From Asparagopsis taxiformis (lineage: Eukaryota; Rhodophyta; Florideophyceae; Bonnemaisoniales; Bonnemaisoniaceae), in assembly GCA_030407315.1 (NCBI GenBank), contig JALQPE010003011.1, positions 26,293 to 90,292 on the forward strand: a stretch of 64,000 bases of DNA, in the 5' to 3' direction. The position numbers were made by a program, and so were the translations under genes. Within the stretch, counting starts at the first letter, position 1. Each line of letters opens with the position of its first letter. This document shows positions 1 through 8,434 of the stretch, one piece after another. The notes under the pieces are model-generated. The model made no database searches. It saw nothing but the letters and a program-made list of their open reading frames with translations, and had not been told where the DNA came from.

Positions 1-1387
1 CGTTGATACTTTTTCGTAAATCCTCGTCGTCGAGGTGCGACAAATCGATTGTTGACTGCCAATTCGTGGCGGGGTCGTTCCCCTTTTCGTTGAGCAACGG
101 GTCTGGCGTTTCGTCGCCCAATTCATTCGTATTTGTCCGCGTCGTAGCGTCGACTAGCGGTAGGTTCAAAACCTTCGCGAGGGCTTCGCCGCCCTCACGC
201 CTGAGTGGGACGATTCCCAACGGGGAGCGTACCGCGTACGCAATCGTCGCGCCTTTCGGCAATTCGCGGTCCTTCTTCGTGAAGTTCGACACGATAATAG
301 AGAACGTCTCTCTCGGTCCTACGTCGACCACTCCGTTGGCTATGCGCAGCCCATGCGGGAATTGCACCGACGCTTTCGGTTCGAGGAACACGAGTCCGGT
401 CGCATCCGTCGTCACGTTGACGGTCCGTTGCGACATCGCCGGTACACGCGTGTACTTCGTCAAGCGGACCGAGAACGTTCGGCTCGGCCTATTCGAGGCC
501 GCGTTACGCTCGCGGCGTTTCGGGAGTTCCACGTTTGGATTCGTCTCTTCCCCCTCCTCGTACGGGGTCGTCGTATCACCCTCCGCGATAATGGGTATCG
601 TATCTCCTCGATGGAGTTCGATTGTCTGCGCTCGACAGCATATGGCATCGACATGCTTCGACATGAACGATGTACCCATTATGACGGGAACAGCCAGCGT
701 GTTGGCTACGAAGAATTTTACGCGGAACAGCGAGTTCCCCAACCTGACGCGAAGCAGGATGACGCCCTCGATAGGCAAACGTCGCCCGTTGGCGTCTCCG
801 AGCTTCGGTAGCTCTTCGTCACGTAGACAGCGGTCAACCCAGTCGTAGGGTAGTAAACTTGTTCGTATCAAGTTGTAGCCGCTGCACGTATCCATCGCGA
901 TGGTAATCGCCCTCATCACGTTGAGGTCTAGTCGTATCGTTCCGGACACGATATAATGCTTCGAAGCAAGTACGCACGTGTGCCCGTCGAGAACCAACGG
1001 TTCGGTCCTGACCGGCGCGCAGTCTACGTCTTCGTTAGCGGTTCGTCGCTTCACCGCATGAGCCCGTATGGCTTCTTTTGCGTCGACACGCTTCGTATGA
1101 GCCGCGTGCTTGGCTTTCTCGCGTCCGGAAGCGTCGTGCTTCCGGGTAGCGCGTCTCGCTCGTCTGCGAGACTTCCTCTTCGTGTGAGGTTCGTTCGTCC
1201 CGTCGGACTTCGTGTCTCTCCCCACGTCGGGTATCGTTTGACTCGAGTTGGCCTTCGCGGCCGTGAGTTTTTCGTAACTCTCGTTCGTCGGTGAGCCTGC
1301 GGAGGACCAATCATCGACGTCGGTCGTCCCCCTTTCACGTAAGGGTTCAGGCGATGTGGGTGGCTCGTGACCTACATCGCCTGGTCG
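1..1387 (-). CDS. pol: G3 pol, N-terminal part (aspartic protease), partial
   Basis: Open minus-strand frame from the gag-pol junction to the window edge, in the -1 frame relative to gag. It starts with a low-complexity linker rich in Lys, Arg, Ser and Pro at about 1050-1340, with basic runs such as TKRKSRRRARR. A retropepsin-like domain follows at about 560-960. The active-site motif reads MDTCSG instead of the usual D-[TS]-G-[SA]-G, because codon 884-886 is TGC (Cys) rather than Gly. The remaining context, AITIAMDT before it and LIR after it, matches G1 (MDTGSGPSVIRE) and G2 (LDTGAGPSLIRE). No in-frame stop occurs, so the frame is intact as far as it can be seen, but the protease may be inactive. 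RT should follow outside the window. Confidence 0.75.
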
Positions 1388-1393
1388 TTTTCC
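1348..1393 (-). promoter_or_regulatory. Probable -1 frameshift signal at the G3 gag-pol junction
   Basis: Read on the minus strand: GGAAAAC (1387-1393), a 3-nt spacer, then a perfect 10-bp stem CAGGCGATGT / ACATCGCCTG (1374-1383 with 1348-1357) around a 16-nt loop. The gag stop TAG (1372-1374) sits at the start of the loop. A -1 slip on AAC leads directly into the open pol frame. The heptamer is not the canonical X XXY YYZ, since the P-site codon is GAA, but position and structure match G1 and G2. Confidence 0.6.
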
Positions 1394-2068
1394 GGTGCGA
1401 GGCCGTTCGACAGGTCGTCGTCGTAAGCCCAAGAAGCTCGTTCGTCATTGTGACTCGTTTCCACCTCGAGTGGTGTTTCGTCAGCGGAAGTCGTCACGTA
1501 GACTCCGCTGCGGCCATTACGTTGGCCATTTCGTTCGTTCGCGCACGGGCGAGGATCACGTCGATCATTACGAAAGTCGCCGCGGCGCTTGTCGAAGGGC
1601 CTTCCCCCGTCACGATTGGGGTTTCGGAGTATCGTAGGCGGCGTGCCATACCTCCGCGAGTTCACGTTCCCTCGCTCACCAGGTCGTTCCTGATTTCGTT
1701 TGGCCATTCGTTGGCGGAAGTACTCAGCCTGCGTGGGTTGCTCTTCACGTGGAAGAGGTAGTACTTGTACGCGAAAAAGATCCGTTGATCTGGCGTCAGA
1801 CGCGGACACGTAAACGTCGAGTGGCCATCTTCGCGGCATGACCAACATGACAGGGTCCAGTAATCATTCGGGATTACGGAGTGCGCTAACTGCGTCTGCT
1901 CGCTCGTGAGCTTCGGCACGCCCTCGCATGGACGGTTCAATCGAGCTTCGAGCTCGTCCGGCTTTTCGTTTGCCGTTTTCGTATCGTTAGGCGGCGGCCC
2001 ATTCGTGAAGAGTATCGCCTCTAGATTCTCGGCAACGTGAGCCGCAACGAGCGATACGTCGTCATCTA
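1372..2068 (-). pseudogene. gag: G3 gag, C-terminal part with zinc knuckle (frameshifted)
   Basis: C-terminal nucleocapsid region of Gag. The first frame (1750-2068) carries the CCHC zinc knuckle CWSCREDGHSTFTC, spaced C-X2-C-X4-H-X4-C, followed by an RIFFAYKYY segment that matches YFAFANYAY in G1. At about 1745-1760 the homology jumps to another frame, which continues through an Arg- and Asn-rich tail to a stop at 1372. In G1 the corresponding stretch is one frame, so this is a single-nucleotide indel. Just before the break with the neighbouring DNA the frame reads YIDDD, which aligns to YVEEE in G2 Gag. The N-terminal half is at 19612-21449. Confidence 0.7.
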
Positions 2069-2076
2069 TGTAGCAG

Positions 2077-2090
2077 CACAGCATGAGCAA
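2077..2090 (+). repeat. Left terminal inverted repeat
   Basis: CACAGCATGAGCAA, exact inverse of 8346-8359. The next bases diverge (AAATGGCTATTTTTCC against TTTTTGAGAAAACC), so the perfect part is short. Confidence 0.6.
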
Positions 2091-2099
2091 AAATGGCTA

Positions 2100-2560
2100 T
2101 TTTTCCAGCCCAGATTTTAGTTCGTACAGTGGTGAAAAACCAGGCCACGTCGCTGGTTAAATCGATCCCCAACCTCTGGATAAGCGCCATCTAATATTTA
2201 AGTAAATTTGCTGGTGAAATTCCAGTGCTTGTACAGTACGAGTGGCCTGGTTGAAAACCAGTGGTTTGGATGGTTTGGCCAGGGGGTACTGGTTTGCACC
2301 AGGCCACGGCGGTGGGTCGGACAGTGGTTATGATCCAGCGTACTGTGCTGGTTAATTTCAGGAGGTGATCTGGATTTTGACCAGCCAATGAAGTGGAGTA
2401 TACCAGTTTTGGTGATGGAATATGGCCAGAGGGTAGGCTGGTTGTTGGCACAGTGAGTGCTGGTTGAAAACCAGCACATCAGCTGGTTGAAACCAGCCTA
2501 CCCACTGGATTTCAACCAGACCCGACACTGGTTTGAAGCAGTCGAAAGACTGGAATAATT
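2100..2560. repeat. Left subterminal CTGGTT/AACCAG array
   Basis: About a dozen CTGGTT or AACCAG hexamers in 460 bp, several paired as small hairpins such as CTGGTTGAAAACCAG (near 2462-2476) and CTGGTTGAAACCAG (near 2483). GGCCACG and GTACAGTACG are also shared with the right-hand array in inverse orientation. Short ORFs here are by-products of the repeat. Confidence 0.7.
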
Positions 2561-3461
2561 CCATAGTCTGAAGTAGATTCTACCAATGTATACACAGGTT
2601 TTTTCCATCATATTGTATGGATTTTTGTTGTAGTGTAATGGATGCAAACCAGCAGTATAGATGGATTGTAGTACTGATTTGACTGGTAAAGTACTATCAA
2701 AGAAGGTGGTTGAAGGGCTGGAAGGATGGGAAATTTACCACCGGACGGGATGGAATGGATAGGGTGGGACGCTGACTTTCGGCTGTTGGGAAACGCCACT
2801 ATTCTAATCATAGGATCTATAGGATGGGAAGTGTAGGACTGGTAAGAACTGAACATATGACAGATTGGTCATGTCGACCAGAATTACATCTTCTTCCTGG
2901 TAGGGAAGGGGACTGCAAGTTTATTCTGAAGAGCGCTGAATTAAAGTATTGATAGTACTACCATTTCTACTCTACAAAACTGCTATCTATGTACTGTGAG
3001 CTGTAGAAAATTAAAGCCTATTTCCTATTTCGGAGTAGAGTAGAGACGAAATGAAGTATGGAGATGATGAATAGAGGAAAAAGTTAGAAATTGAAATGAA
3101 CCCATAGCGGTTGAAGAGAAGGTGAAAATACGTACCGAAAGGGGAGCGGGAGGGGAGAATGAGAAGAAAGAACCGAATTATGGGAGAGAGAAAGTCTGTT
3201 AGTATTTGTTGCAGCGTCTTGGTCAGAGTAGAGATGGAGAACTTACATGGTTACATGGGAAGGGGGAGGGAATTGAGAAAGCAGAAGGAGATCCTCAATA
3301 GGGGAAAAACCTGGGTGATAACGAGAGAGAGTGACGAGAAGAGTGGAAAAGAGTGACGGTAGGCGCTTAAATTTCGACAGAAGGTGCCCGTGGCGGTCAG
3401 AAACGACGCTTGGCACGACGCTTGGCGAAACTAAAGCGCGCACTTTTTTCTATTTCAAAAA
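2561..3461. other. Non-coding interior, no gene seen
   Basis: About 900 bp without a convincing ORF. The part from 3030 to 3340 is strongly purine-rich on the plus strand. A few more CTGGTW words occur up to about 2700. Nothing else recognised. Confidence 0.4.
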
Positions 3462-3497
3462 ATGGCGGACAATTGTGCCGGCACAATTGTCCGCCAT
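3462..3497. repeat. 36-bp perfect palindrome
   Basis: Arms ATGGCGGACAATTGTGCC and its exact complement meet without a loop at 3479/3480. First of a series of unrelated perfect palindromes in this unit. Confidence 0.9.
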
Positions 3498-3634
3498 GTG
3501 CGGCCGCACTGCAAATGAAGACGTCCAAGATGGTCACAAATCTTACAGCGCACCATGCGCCGTGAGTACAGTAAAAGAACAAAGATGTTCAGAGAATGAG
3601 AATGAAATCAGAAGGATGAAGTCGAAAGAACGCG

Positions 3635-3703
3635 GTATGGAATATGCATATTCCATACTTGTACATCCCTCTTTACACATGTGTAAAGAGGGATGTACAA
3701 GTA
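3635..3703. repeat. Two overlapping perfect palindromes (24 and 48 bp)
   Basis: 3635-3658 is a loopless palindrome with arm GTATGGAATATG. It overlaps by 3 bp a 48-bp loopless palindrome at 3656-3703, whose centre reads TACACATGTGTA. Confidence 0.9.
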
Positions 3704-4015
3704 GTGGTTAAAAATCACAAAAAGATATTAGAGTGTAAGTACGTATAGATGGAACGAGTTATTATCAGGGAGCAGAGCAGAAAAGATTTTCACGTAAAGA
3801 TTTAATGTTTTGATGTTGTGTGAGGTGGGAAAGTAGAGAAGGGCACATATATTGTTAGCAATATATAAATTTATATGAACAATATTGTACCGAGTAGTAA
3901 TAGAAAGCTAGCCTGCCCTCGAAGGGTGTCTATTTCCTCTAGTGGTGATAGAAAAAGGTCCGCCATCGAGGAAAGATGGACGACCATGTGTCATAGAACG
4001 AGTAGAAAGTTGACG

Positions 4016-4077
4016 GAGCATATATGCTCTCACCCACAACTGTACTCCTGAACTATAGTTCAGGAGTACAGTTGTGG
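4016..4077. repeat. Two adjacent perfect palindromes (14 and 44 bp)
   Basis: GAGCATATATGCTC at 4016-4029 is followed 4 bp later by a 44-bp loopless palindrome at 4034-4077, with left-arm start CCACAACTGTACTCC and centre AACTATAGTT. Confidence 0.9.
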
Positions 4078-4290
4078 ATGAGACAGACCTTTCAAACACC
4101 AGCGGTAAGAGGCCGAAACCAGCTTCCCATGAGCTTCTGTACCTCGCATTCTCCAGATTCATACTTTGAGACAGGATAGACTAGCGCACATGGATGTAGA
4201 GGATATGAAACGGTATCGGAAGCAGTAGTCTGATCGGTTCTCTGTTCCCGAAGAAATACTTCCAGGACTATCCAGAGTGTAGGATAAGAT

Positions 4291-4336
4291 GACATGGAAA
4301 GAACACGAGTCGATCAACTCCTGTTCTTTCCATGTC
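4291..4336. repeat. Inverted repeat, 14-bp arms
   Basis: GACATGGAAAGAAC (4291-4304) and its exact complement (4323-4336) around an 18-nt loop. Confidence 0.85.
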
Positions 4337-4425
4337 TTCGAAGACAGAAACCGGTAGCACGCCTGAAGGACAGAACCCTTTGTGACCTCCTCGGGTTTAA
4401 AGCAATCACGGAAAGCAGAAGTACG

Positions 4426-4459
4426 GGAGGTGCCGGATGTTTAACCATCCGGTACCTCC
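4426..4459. repeat. Inverted repeat, 14-bp arms with one mismatch
   Basis: GGAGGTGCCGGATG (4426-4439) against CATCCGGTACCTCC (4446-4459), 6-nt loop, one mismatch. Confidence 0.8.
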
Positions 4460-4532
4460 AGTACCAATTGGTCAGAAGAGGTCCACCGGACGCCTTTGGC
4501 GAGATACCCGAGAATATTCTCAGGCAAATCTA

Positions 4533-4556
4533 CTTCTCATCCATATGGATGAGAAG
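4533..4556. repeat. 24-bp perfect palindrome
   Basis: Loopless palindrome with arm CTTCTCATCCAT. Confidence 0.9.
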
Positions 4557-4693
4557 CTACTCACTACTAGTAGTTTTGCTTGCACATACGTAAACAGCTG
4601 TAGAACTGGAGAGCTTCACCGTCACCCACGAGTAGTGGTTGTATAGGGAGAAGAAGCCCGGGTGGAAGGATGTGCAAAGATGGTTGAGAAATG

Positions 4694-4731
4694 GGTCAAC
4701 GATAATGCACCATTGTGCACTATCGTTGACC
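4694..4731. repeat. Hairpin, 17-bp arms with one mismatch
   Basis: GGTCAACGATAATGCAC (4694-4710) and GTGCACTATCGTTGACC (4715-4731) with a 4-nt loop, CATT. Confidence 0.85.
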
Positions 4732-4862
4732 TACTTCACTAGAAAACCAAGATACCATATTGGATACTGGTTTACTCGAGACACATGCTCGTCCAGGAAG
4801 ACGAAGAGAGGGGCAATACTCCGTTCGGAACCTCCTGACGTCGTTTTTTCCTACTCGACTTA

Positions 4863-5575
4863 GTCGAGCAAAACTCAATCTGGGTAGTAAACTAGTCCAG
4901 ATTGAGTTTTGCTCGACCAGTTCCAGTATGCCAAATATTTGGCCCCTCTGCAGATTTCGCTCTAGTCTACGAATATGCTGGTAATTACAATGTAATTGAA
5001 GTAATTGTAATTACATTTTTTGGACCACACGAGATTCTCGAGACCGACTCGCTGGCGAGATAATTACTTTCCGTAATTAGTAGTTGAAATTGACACTCAT
5101 TGCAATACTTCAATTACAATGTAATTACCACCATATTCAGAAACTAGAGCAAATTCCATGGGAGGGTCAAAAAATTTGTCATACCGGAATTGGTCGAGCA
5201 AAACTCAATCCGGCCTAGTCCGTTTCCCGGATTGAGTTTTGCTCGACCAATTCCGGTATGACAAATTGTTTGACCCCCCTGTAGATTTCACTCTAGTTTC
5301 CAAATATGGTGGTAATTACATTGTAATTGAACGAATTGCAATTGAGTGTCAACTTCAACTACTAATTACGGAAAGTAATTATCTCGCCAGCGAGTCGGTC
5401 TCGAGAATCTAGTATGCTCCAAAAAATGTAATTACAATTACTTCAATTACATTGTAATTACCAGCATATTCGTAAACTAGAGTGAAATCTGCAGGGGCGT
5501 CAAAAATTTGTCATAAGGGAATTAGTCGAGCAAAACTCAATCTGGAAAGCAAGCAACGCCGGATTGAGTATTGCC
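4863..5575. repeat. Foldback element with three regularly spaced hairpins
   Basis: Two arms of about 317 bp, 4897-5213 and 5227-5545, are inverted copies of each other with scattered differences, separated by 13 bp. Each arm is bounded at both ends by a 21-bp sequence beginning CC[AG]GATTGAGTTTTGC or its complement. The outward-facing copy recurs at 4863-4883 and a decayed one at 5559-5575. The region is therefore a series of three hairpins (4863-4917, 5193-5247, 5525-5575), about 331 bp apart, each with 21-bp arms and a 13-nt loop. The loops differ: GTAGTAAACTAGT, CCTAGTCCGTTTC and AAAGCAAGCAACG. The arms also hold nested GTAATTAC-type palindromes. Confidence 0.85.
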
Positions 5576-5654
5576 AAACTAGTCTTTGGGCTGTAACGTC
5601 CATCCATAGTCACCCACAACATGTCTACTAGTCCTCCAGCCTCACCCGCTTTGG

Positions 5655-7346
5655 ATGCGACGCCTATGCTCTTTGCCCCTCTCCACACCATACAATTCCC
5701 TCATGCCTCCTCCCAACGAAAACAACGACCTGCTCTGCGAAATAGAAGAGATGTACTCCGCACTTCTTCAACGGTTTCTCGCTCCTATCCATGATGGATT
5801 GGCCGCTTTGCGCTATCTCGCTTCAATTCTAGAGGGTACCAACACGCGTGGCGTTTCATGCCGGGACCGCGGTCCCGACATGCACATTGCTTGCCAGGTC
5901 GTGAACAGCATTTTCACCAACAAACCCACCGTCTCCCGCTTTGTAGCTCACTGCGCCATAAAGGAATTGGCGAGGACTGGCACTCCGTTCGAAAACTCCT
6001 CTGCAAACCCTTCTCAACCTTCCAATTCATGTCCAGCTCTGCTCCTCGCCGCGTTGTCCTTCTCCCAATTCTCTTCCGCCCCTTCAGACATCACACAGTC
6101 CAAGCGGTCCCTCATCACCAGCCCTGTCGGGAAGAAACACGTCTACCTTCAGCGGTCCATCGTCGGCTCTGCTTTCTTGTCGATGGCCAATGACCATATC
6201 GTTAGGTGGAAGGATTCAACCATGCGCAAGGCAGGACTAGCAGACCCTGGAGAAGAAGATGACCTTAAAATGTCGACAGAACTCCGCAGCTATCCACTTC
6301 GAAACGCGACTGTTGTGCCTCTGAACAAGCCCGCCTGGGTGCGCCTCCCAACTCAAGCTCTTCGCGAAGCATTTGCTCTCGCGATGCCTACCGACGAAGA
6401 CAACCTCTTCGTGCCCCCTTCAAAGCGGAAAAGACTATCTACCGACTCCGACATGGAATCCATTCCAGCTCCCTCACTCTCGTCCCCCACTTTCAGAAAT
6501 TCCGGTCTCGCTCCCGCCGACACTGCACCAGTTCTAATCGCTACTTCCGCGCTGCGTGCACTCACAAAGTTCTTCAACAACGCCAGAAAGACTGTGAAAC
6601 TGGAGCTCCTCAAATCGTCCTTCTTTCTTCTCCACCAAGACTTCGGCGCCGCTCTCCTCGAAAATCCTGCGAGCAGAAACCATGGCTCGTTCATGACTGG
6701 AAGCAATGAGCTCCCCATTCGTCCTCCCGATTCCATTCCGACCACAACGAGAGCGTACGGAAACAGTGCCGAAGCACACAAAGTTTATGAAGAAAACGAC
6801 AAAATCTTCAACGCTTTCACACTCGGCTGTGAGGAGCTCATGGTTCAGCTCACCTATACTGTTTCCGTCACAGACACAGATGCTGTCTCCTCATCCCCCA
6901 GTACCTCAAAGCAGAGAAAAGCGGTGATAAAATTCTCCTTCCTCACTACCGCCATGATTCTTCTCAGCAGTCTCACTCAGTGCAATCAACGTCACATTCT
7001 CTGTTACAGCACGCAAAGTATTCTCGCCGCTTACAAAGTTGCTCTATGTTTGAAGTCCCTCTTCTGCACAATGCTCAATGCAGAAGATTATGCAGAAGAT
7101 GGCTTCCCATGTGTTGGACATCACGGCTGCCTCGACATTCGCGACTACATCCCGGGTGGCGAGCTACTCTCCAGTTTGATTCGGAAGAAGAGGAACGTAT
7201 CTGCCCATGAATATGATAAAATCAAATTTGATGAATCTGACCTTCACTCTCCAGCGTCTGAGGACCCCAATCCTTCCTGCAACGCCACAGAAGATTTGCA
7301 ACCTCTCCACGAAGATGAACAGCTTGTAATATCCCTCGTAAAGTGA
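5655..7346 (+). CDS. Unrecognised 563-residue protein in the mirrored-end unit
   Basis: Single uninterrupted frame, the only long one in the 6.3 kb unit. I do not recognise a family. The first ATG is at 5655; a second, in-frame ATG at 5703 (MPPPNENND) is an equally plausible start. Visible features: a Ser-rich, mostly helical-looking N-terminal half with dispersed Cys and His; a likely nuclear localisation motif PSKRKRLSTD near residues 252-261, after a VPTQALREAF-type segment; a Ser/Pro-rich linker; a more hydrophobic C-terminal third with several Cys around residues 455-505; and an acidic tail. No signal peptide, zinc knuckle, RNase H or tyrosine-recombinase signature is visible. It could be a divergent transposase or a cargo gene. 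Its place between the two subterminal arrays favours an element-encoded role, but function is unknown. Confidence 0.6.
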   Translation: MRRLCSLPLSTPYNSLMPPPNENNDLLCEIEEMYSALLQRFLAPIHDGLAALRYLASILEGTNTRGVSCRDRGPDMHIACQVVNSIFTNKPTVSRFVAHCAIKELARTGTPFENSSANPSQPSNSCPALLLAALSFSQFSSAPSDITQSKRSLITSPVGKKHVYLQRSIVGSAFLSMANDHIVRWKDSTMRKAGLADPGEEDDLKMSTELRSYPLRNATVVPLNKPAWVRLPTQALREAFALAMPTDEDNLFVPPSKRKRLSTDSDMESIPAPSLSSPTFRNSGLAPADTAPVLIATSALRALTKFFNNARKTVKLELLKSSFFLLHQDFGAALLENPASRNHGSFMTGSNELPIRPPDSIPTTTRAYGNSAEAHKVYEENDKIFNAFTLGCEELMVQLTYTVSVTDTDAVSSSPSTSKQRKAVIKFSFLTTAMILLSSLTQCNQRHILCYSTQSILAAYKVALCLKSLFCTMLNAEDYAEDGFPCVGHHGCLDIRDYIPGGELLSSLIRKKRNVSAHEYDKIKFDESDLHSPASEDPNPSCNATEDLQPLHEDEQLVISLVK

Positions 7347-7929
7347 GTCTTGCCCCATACCTAGAGCTAGCTACTTGAAACCCTGCCGTAAAACTTTATG
7401 TTTGTTGTCACCTTCATACTTAGTAAGTGCCCATTTTACTGCTTTCACCTCCTTCCTTCTACTAGCACCTTTCTACATCCTCCTATAAGAGATCTGGTGC
7501 ATGCGAGCGGGCATATTGGTCGTTCAAAATCTATCTTGGTAACTGGAAGAATTGCGTTTGTACGGATCCGTATGCATACGCGGTGGAAGTAGTGGAATGC
7601 CAATCTGCATATATGCAGATTATGACCGCGATGCCAAACCATTTTCTGACCTACTGTACAACGTCAATCGCTCCACTCTTCATTGTAATTCCCGTGTTCA
7701 CTCCGACCCCACCGCCCAATTCACCTCCCTTCCAGTACTACAATACTATACTACCTATCAATTATTTCCTAGCTTTCTACCTTCTAACCTACCTCAACAT
7801 AGGAAATTTCCCTCCTTCATGGCAACACCAGAATATATTCCAAGAAACAATTTCGTACATGCACCTAGCCTACAAACAGCTCACCCCAAGACATTGCTCA
7901 TGCGTAAGTTCATTTACACCATGTCCCAC
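7347..7929. other. Non-coding stretch with short palindromes
   Basis: 3' flank of the ORF. It holds overlapping 12-bp palindromes at 7561-7572 (TACGGATCCGTA) and 7569-7580, and a 20-bp palindrome at 7602-7621 (AATCTGCATA and complement). No gene seen. Confidence 0.6.
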
Positions 7930-8345
7930 AATACATCTACTGTAATGGAACCACCAGAACCAGCGAAACCAGCCTCCCAAACTAGTCCATGCACTGGTTT
8001 CAGCCACCCTCCGTACTGTATCCGTCGCTGGTTTGCCATTCCCGTCATTCCATAGCCAAAATTAATAATTTCAATGGTTTTATCCCACCCCCCGCTGGCC
8101 GTCAGCGAATGGACGGGCGCAAATCTAAAACCATCAAAAAAATCATACCCAACTACAGTACAGAACCAGCCTTTCAGCCTGGCCTGACCAATGCTTTCCT
8201 CTGGTTTTTTTCCATCATATTTCTCTACTGTATCCAGCCACGTCGCGTGGTTTTTTTCCAATAAAATTTATAAATTTTGCTCTGGCCGGCTATTCCATCG
8301 AAATCTACTGGTTCAAACCAGTGAAATCAATGGTTTTCTCAAAAA
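7930..8345. repeat. Right subterminal CTGGTT/AACCAG array
   Basis: Mirrors 2100-2560. Multiple AACCAG and CTGGTT words, including the hairpin ACTGGTTCAAACCAGT near 8313. Read from the right end inward it shares TACAGTACG, GGCCAGG and GATGGAAAAAAACCAG-type words with the left array. Confidence 0.65.
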
Positions 8346-8359
8346 TTGCTCATGCTGTG
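8346..8359 (-). repeat. Right terminal inverted repeat
   Basis: TTGCTCATGCTGTG, exact complement of 2077-2090. Confidence 0.6.
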
Positions 8360-8434
8360 AAGCCAATAGGCCACTTATTCGTCCCGCTTCAGGGTTTTTA
8401 TCAACGTCCGTCACCGCCTCTACTGGCTTTTAGG

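Larger units (their letters stand above)
1..2068 (-). mobile_element. Ty3/gypsy element G3, distal part (end of gag, start of pol)
   Basis: Minus-strand Ty3 retrotransposon fragment that runs off the left edge. It holds a gag zinc knuckle, a gag-pol junction and a retropepsin-like domain. The first half of gag, the primer-binding site and an LTR of a compatible element lie at 19612-22099 on the same strand. The two gag halves are complementary: the right piece ends before the zinc knuckle and the left piece starts just before it. I infer one element split by the DNA at 2069-19611. The other LTR and the RT and integrase are outside the window. No target-site duplication for the splitting insertion could be resolved. 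Confidence 0.75.
2077..8359. mobile_element. 6.3 kb DNA-transposon-like unit with mirrored ends
   Basis: Bounded by an exact 14-bp inverted pair, CACAGCATGAGCAA (2077-2090) and its complement (8346-8359). Inside each end lie 400-500 bp of CTGGTT/AACCAG motifs in inverted orientation, the kind of subterminal array that transposases bind. The interior has a palindrome-rich half (about 3460-5575) and one 563-codon ORF. It lies between G3 gag on the left and G1 on the right. No target-site duplication was found: left flank TAGCAG, right flank AAGCCA. No DDE motif was recognised in the ORF, so the superfamily is unknown and the element may be non-autonomous. Confidence 0.55.

Noticed and set aside
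3..848. 281-codon plus-strand frame
   Set aside because: It is the mirror of the G3 protease frame; it lacks motifs and ends without a feature of its own.
2198..2564. Three overlapping minus-strand ORFs
   Set aside because: Produced by the CTGGTT repeat array, with low-complexity translations.
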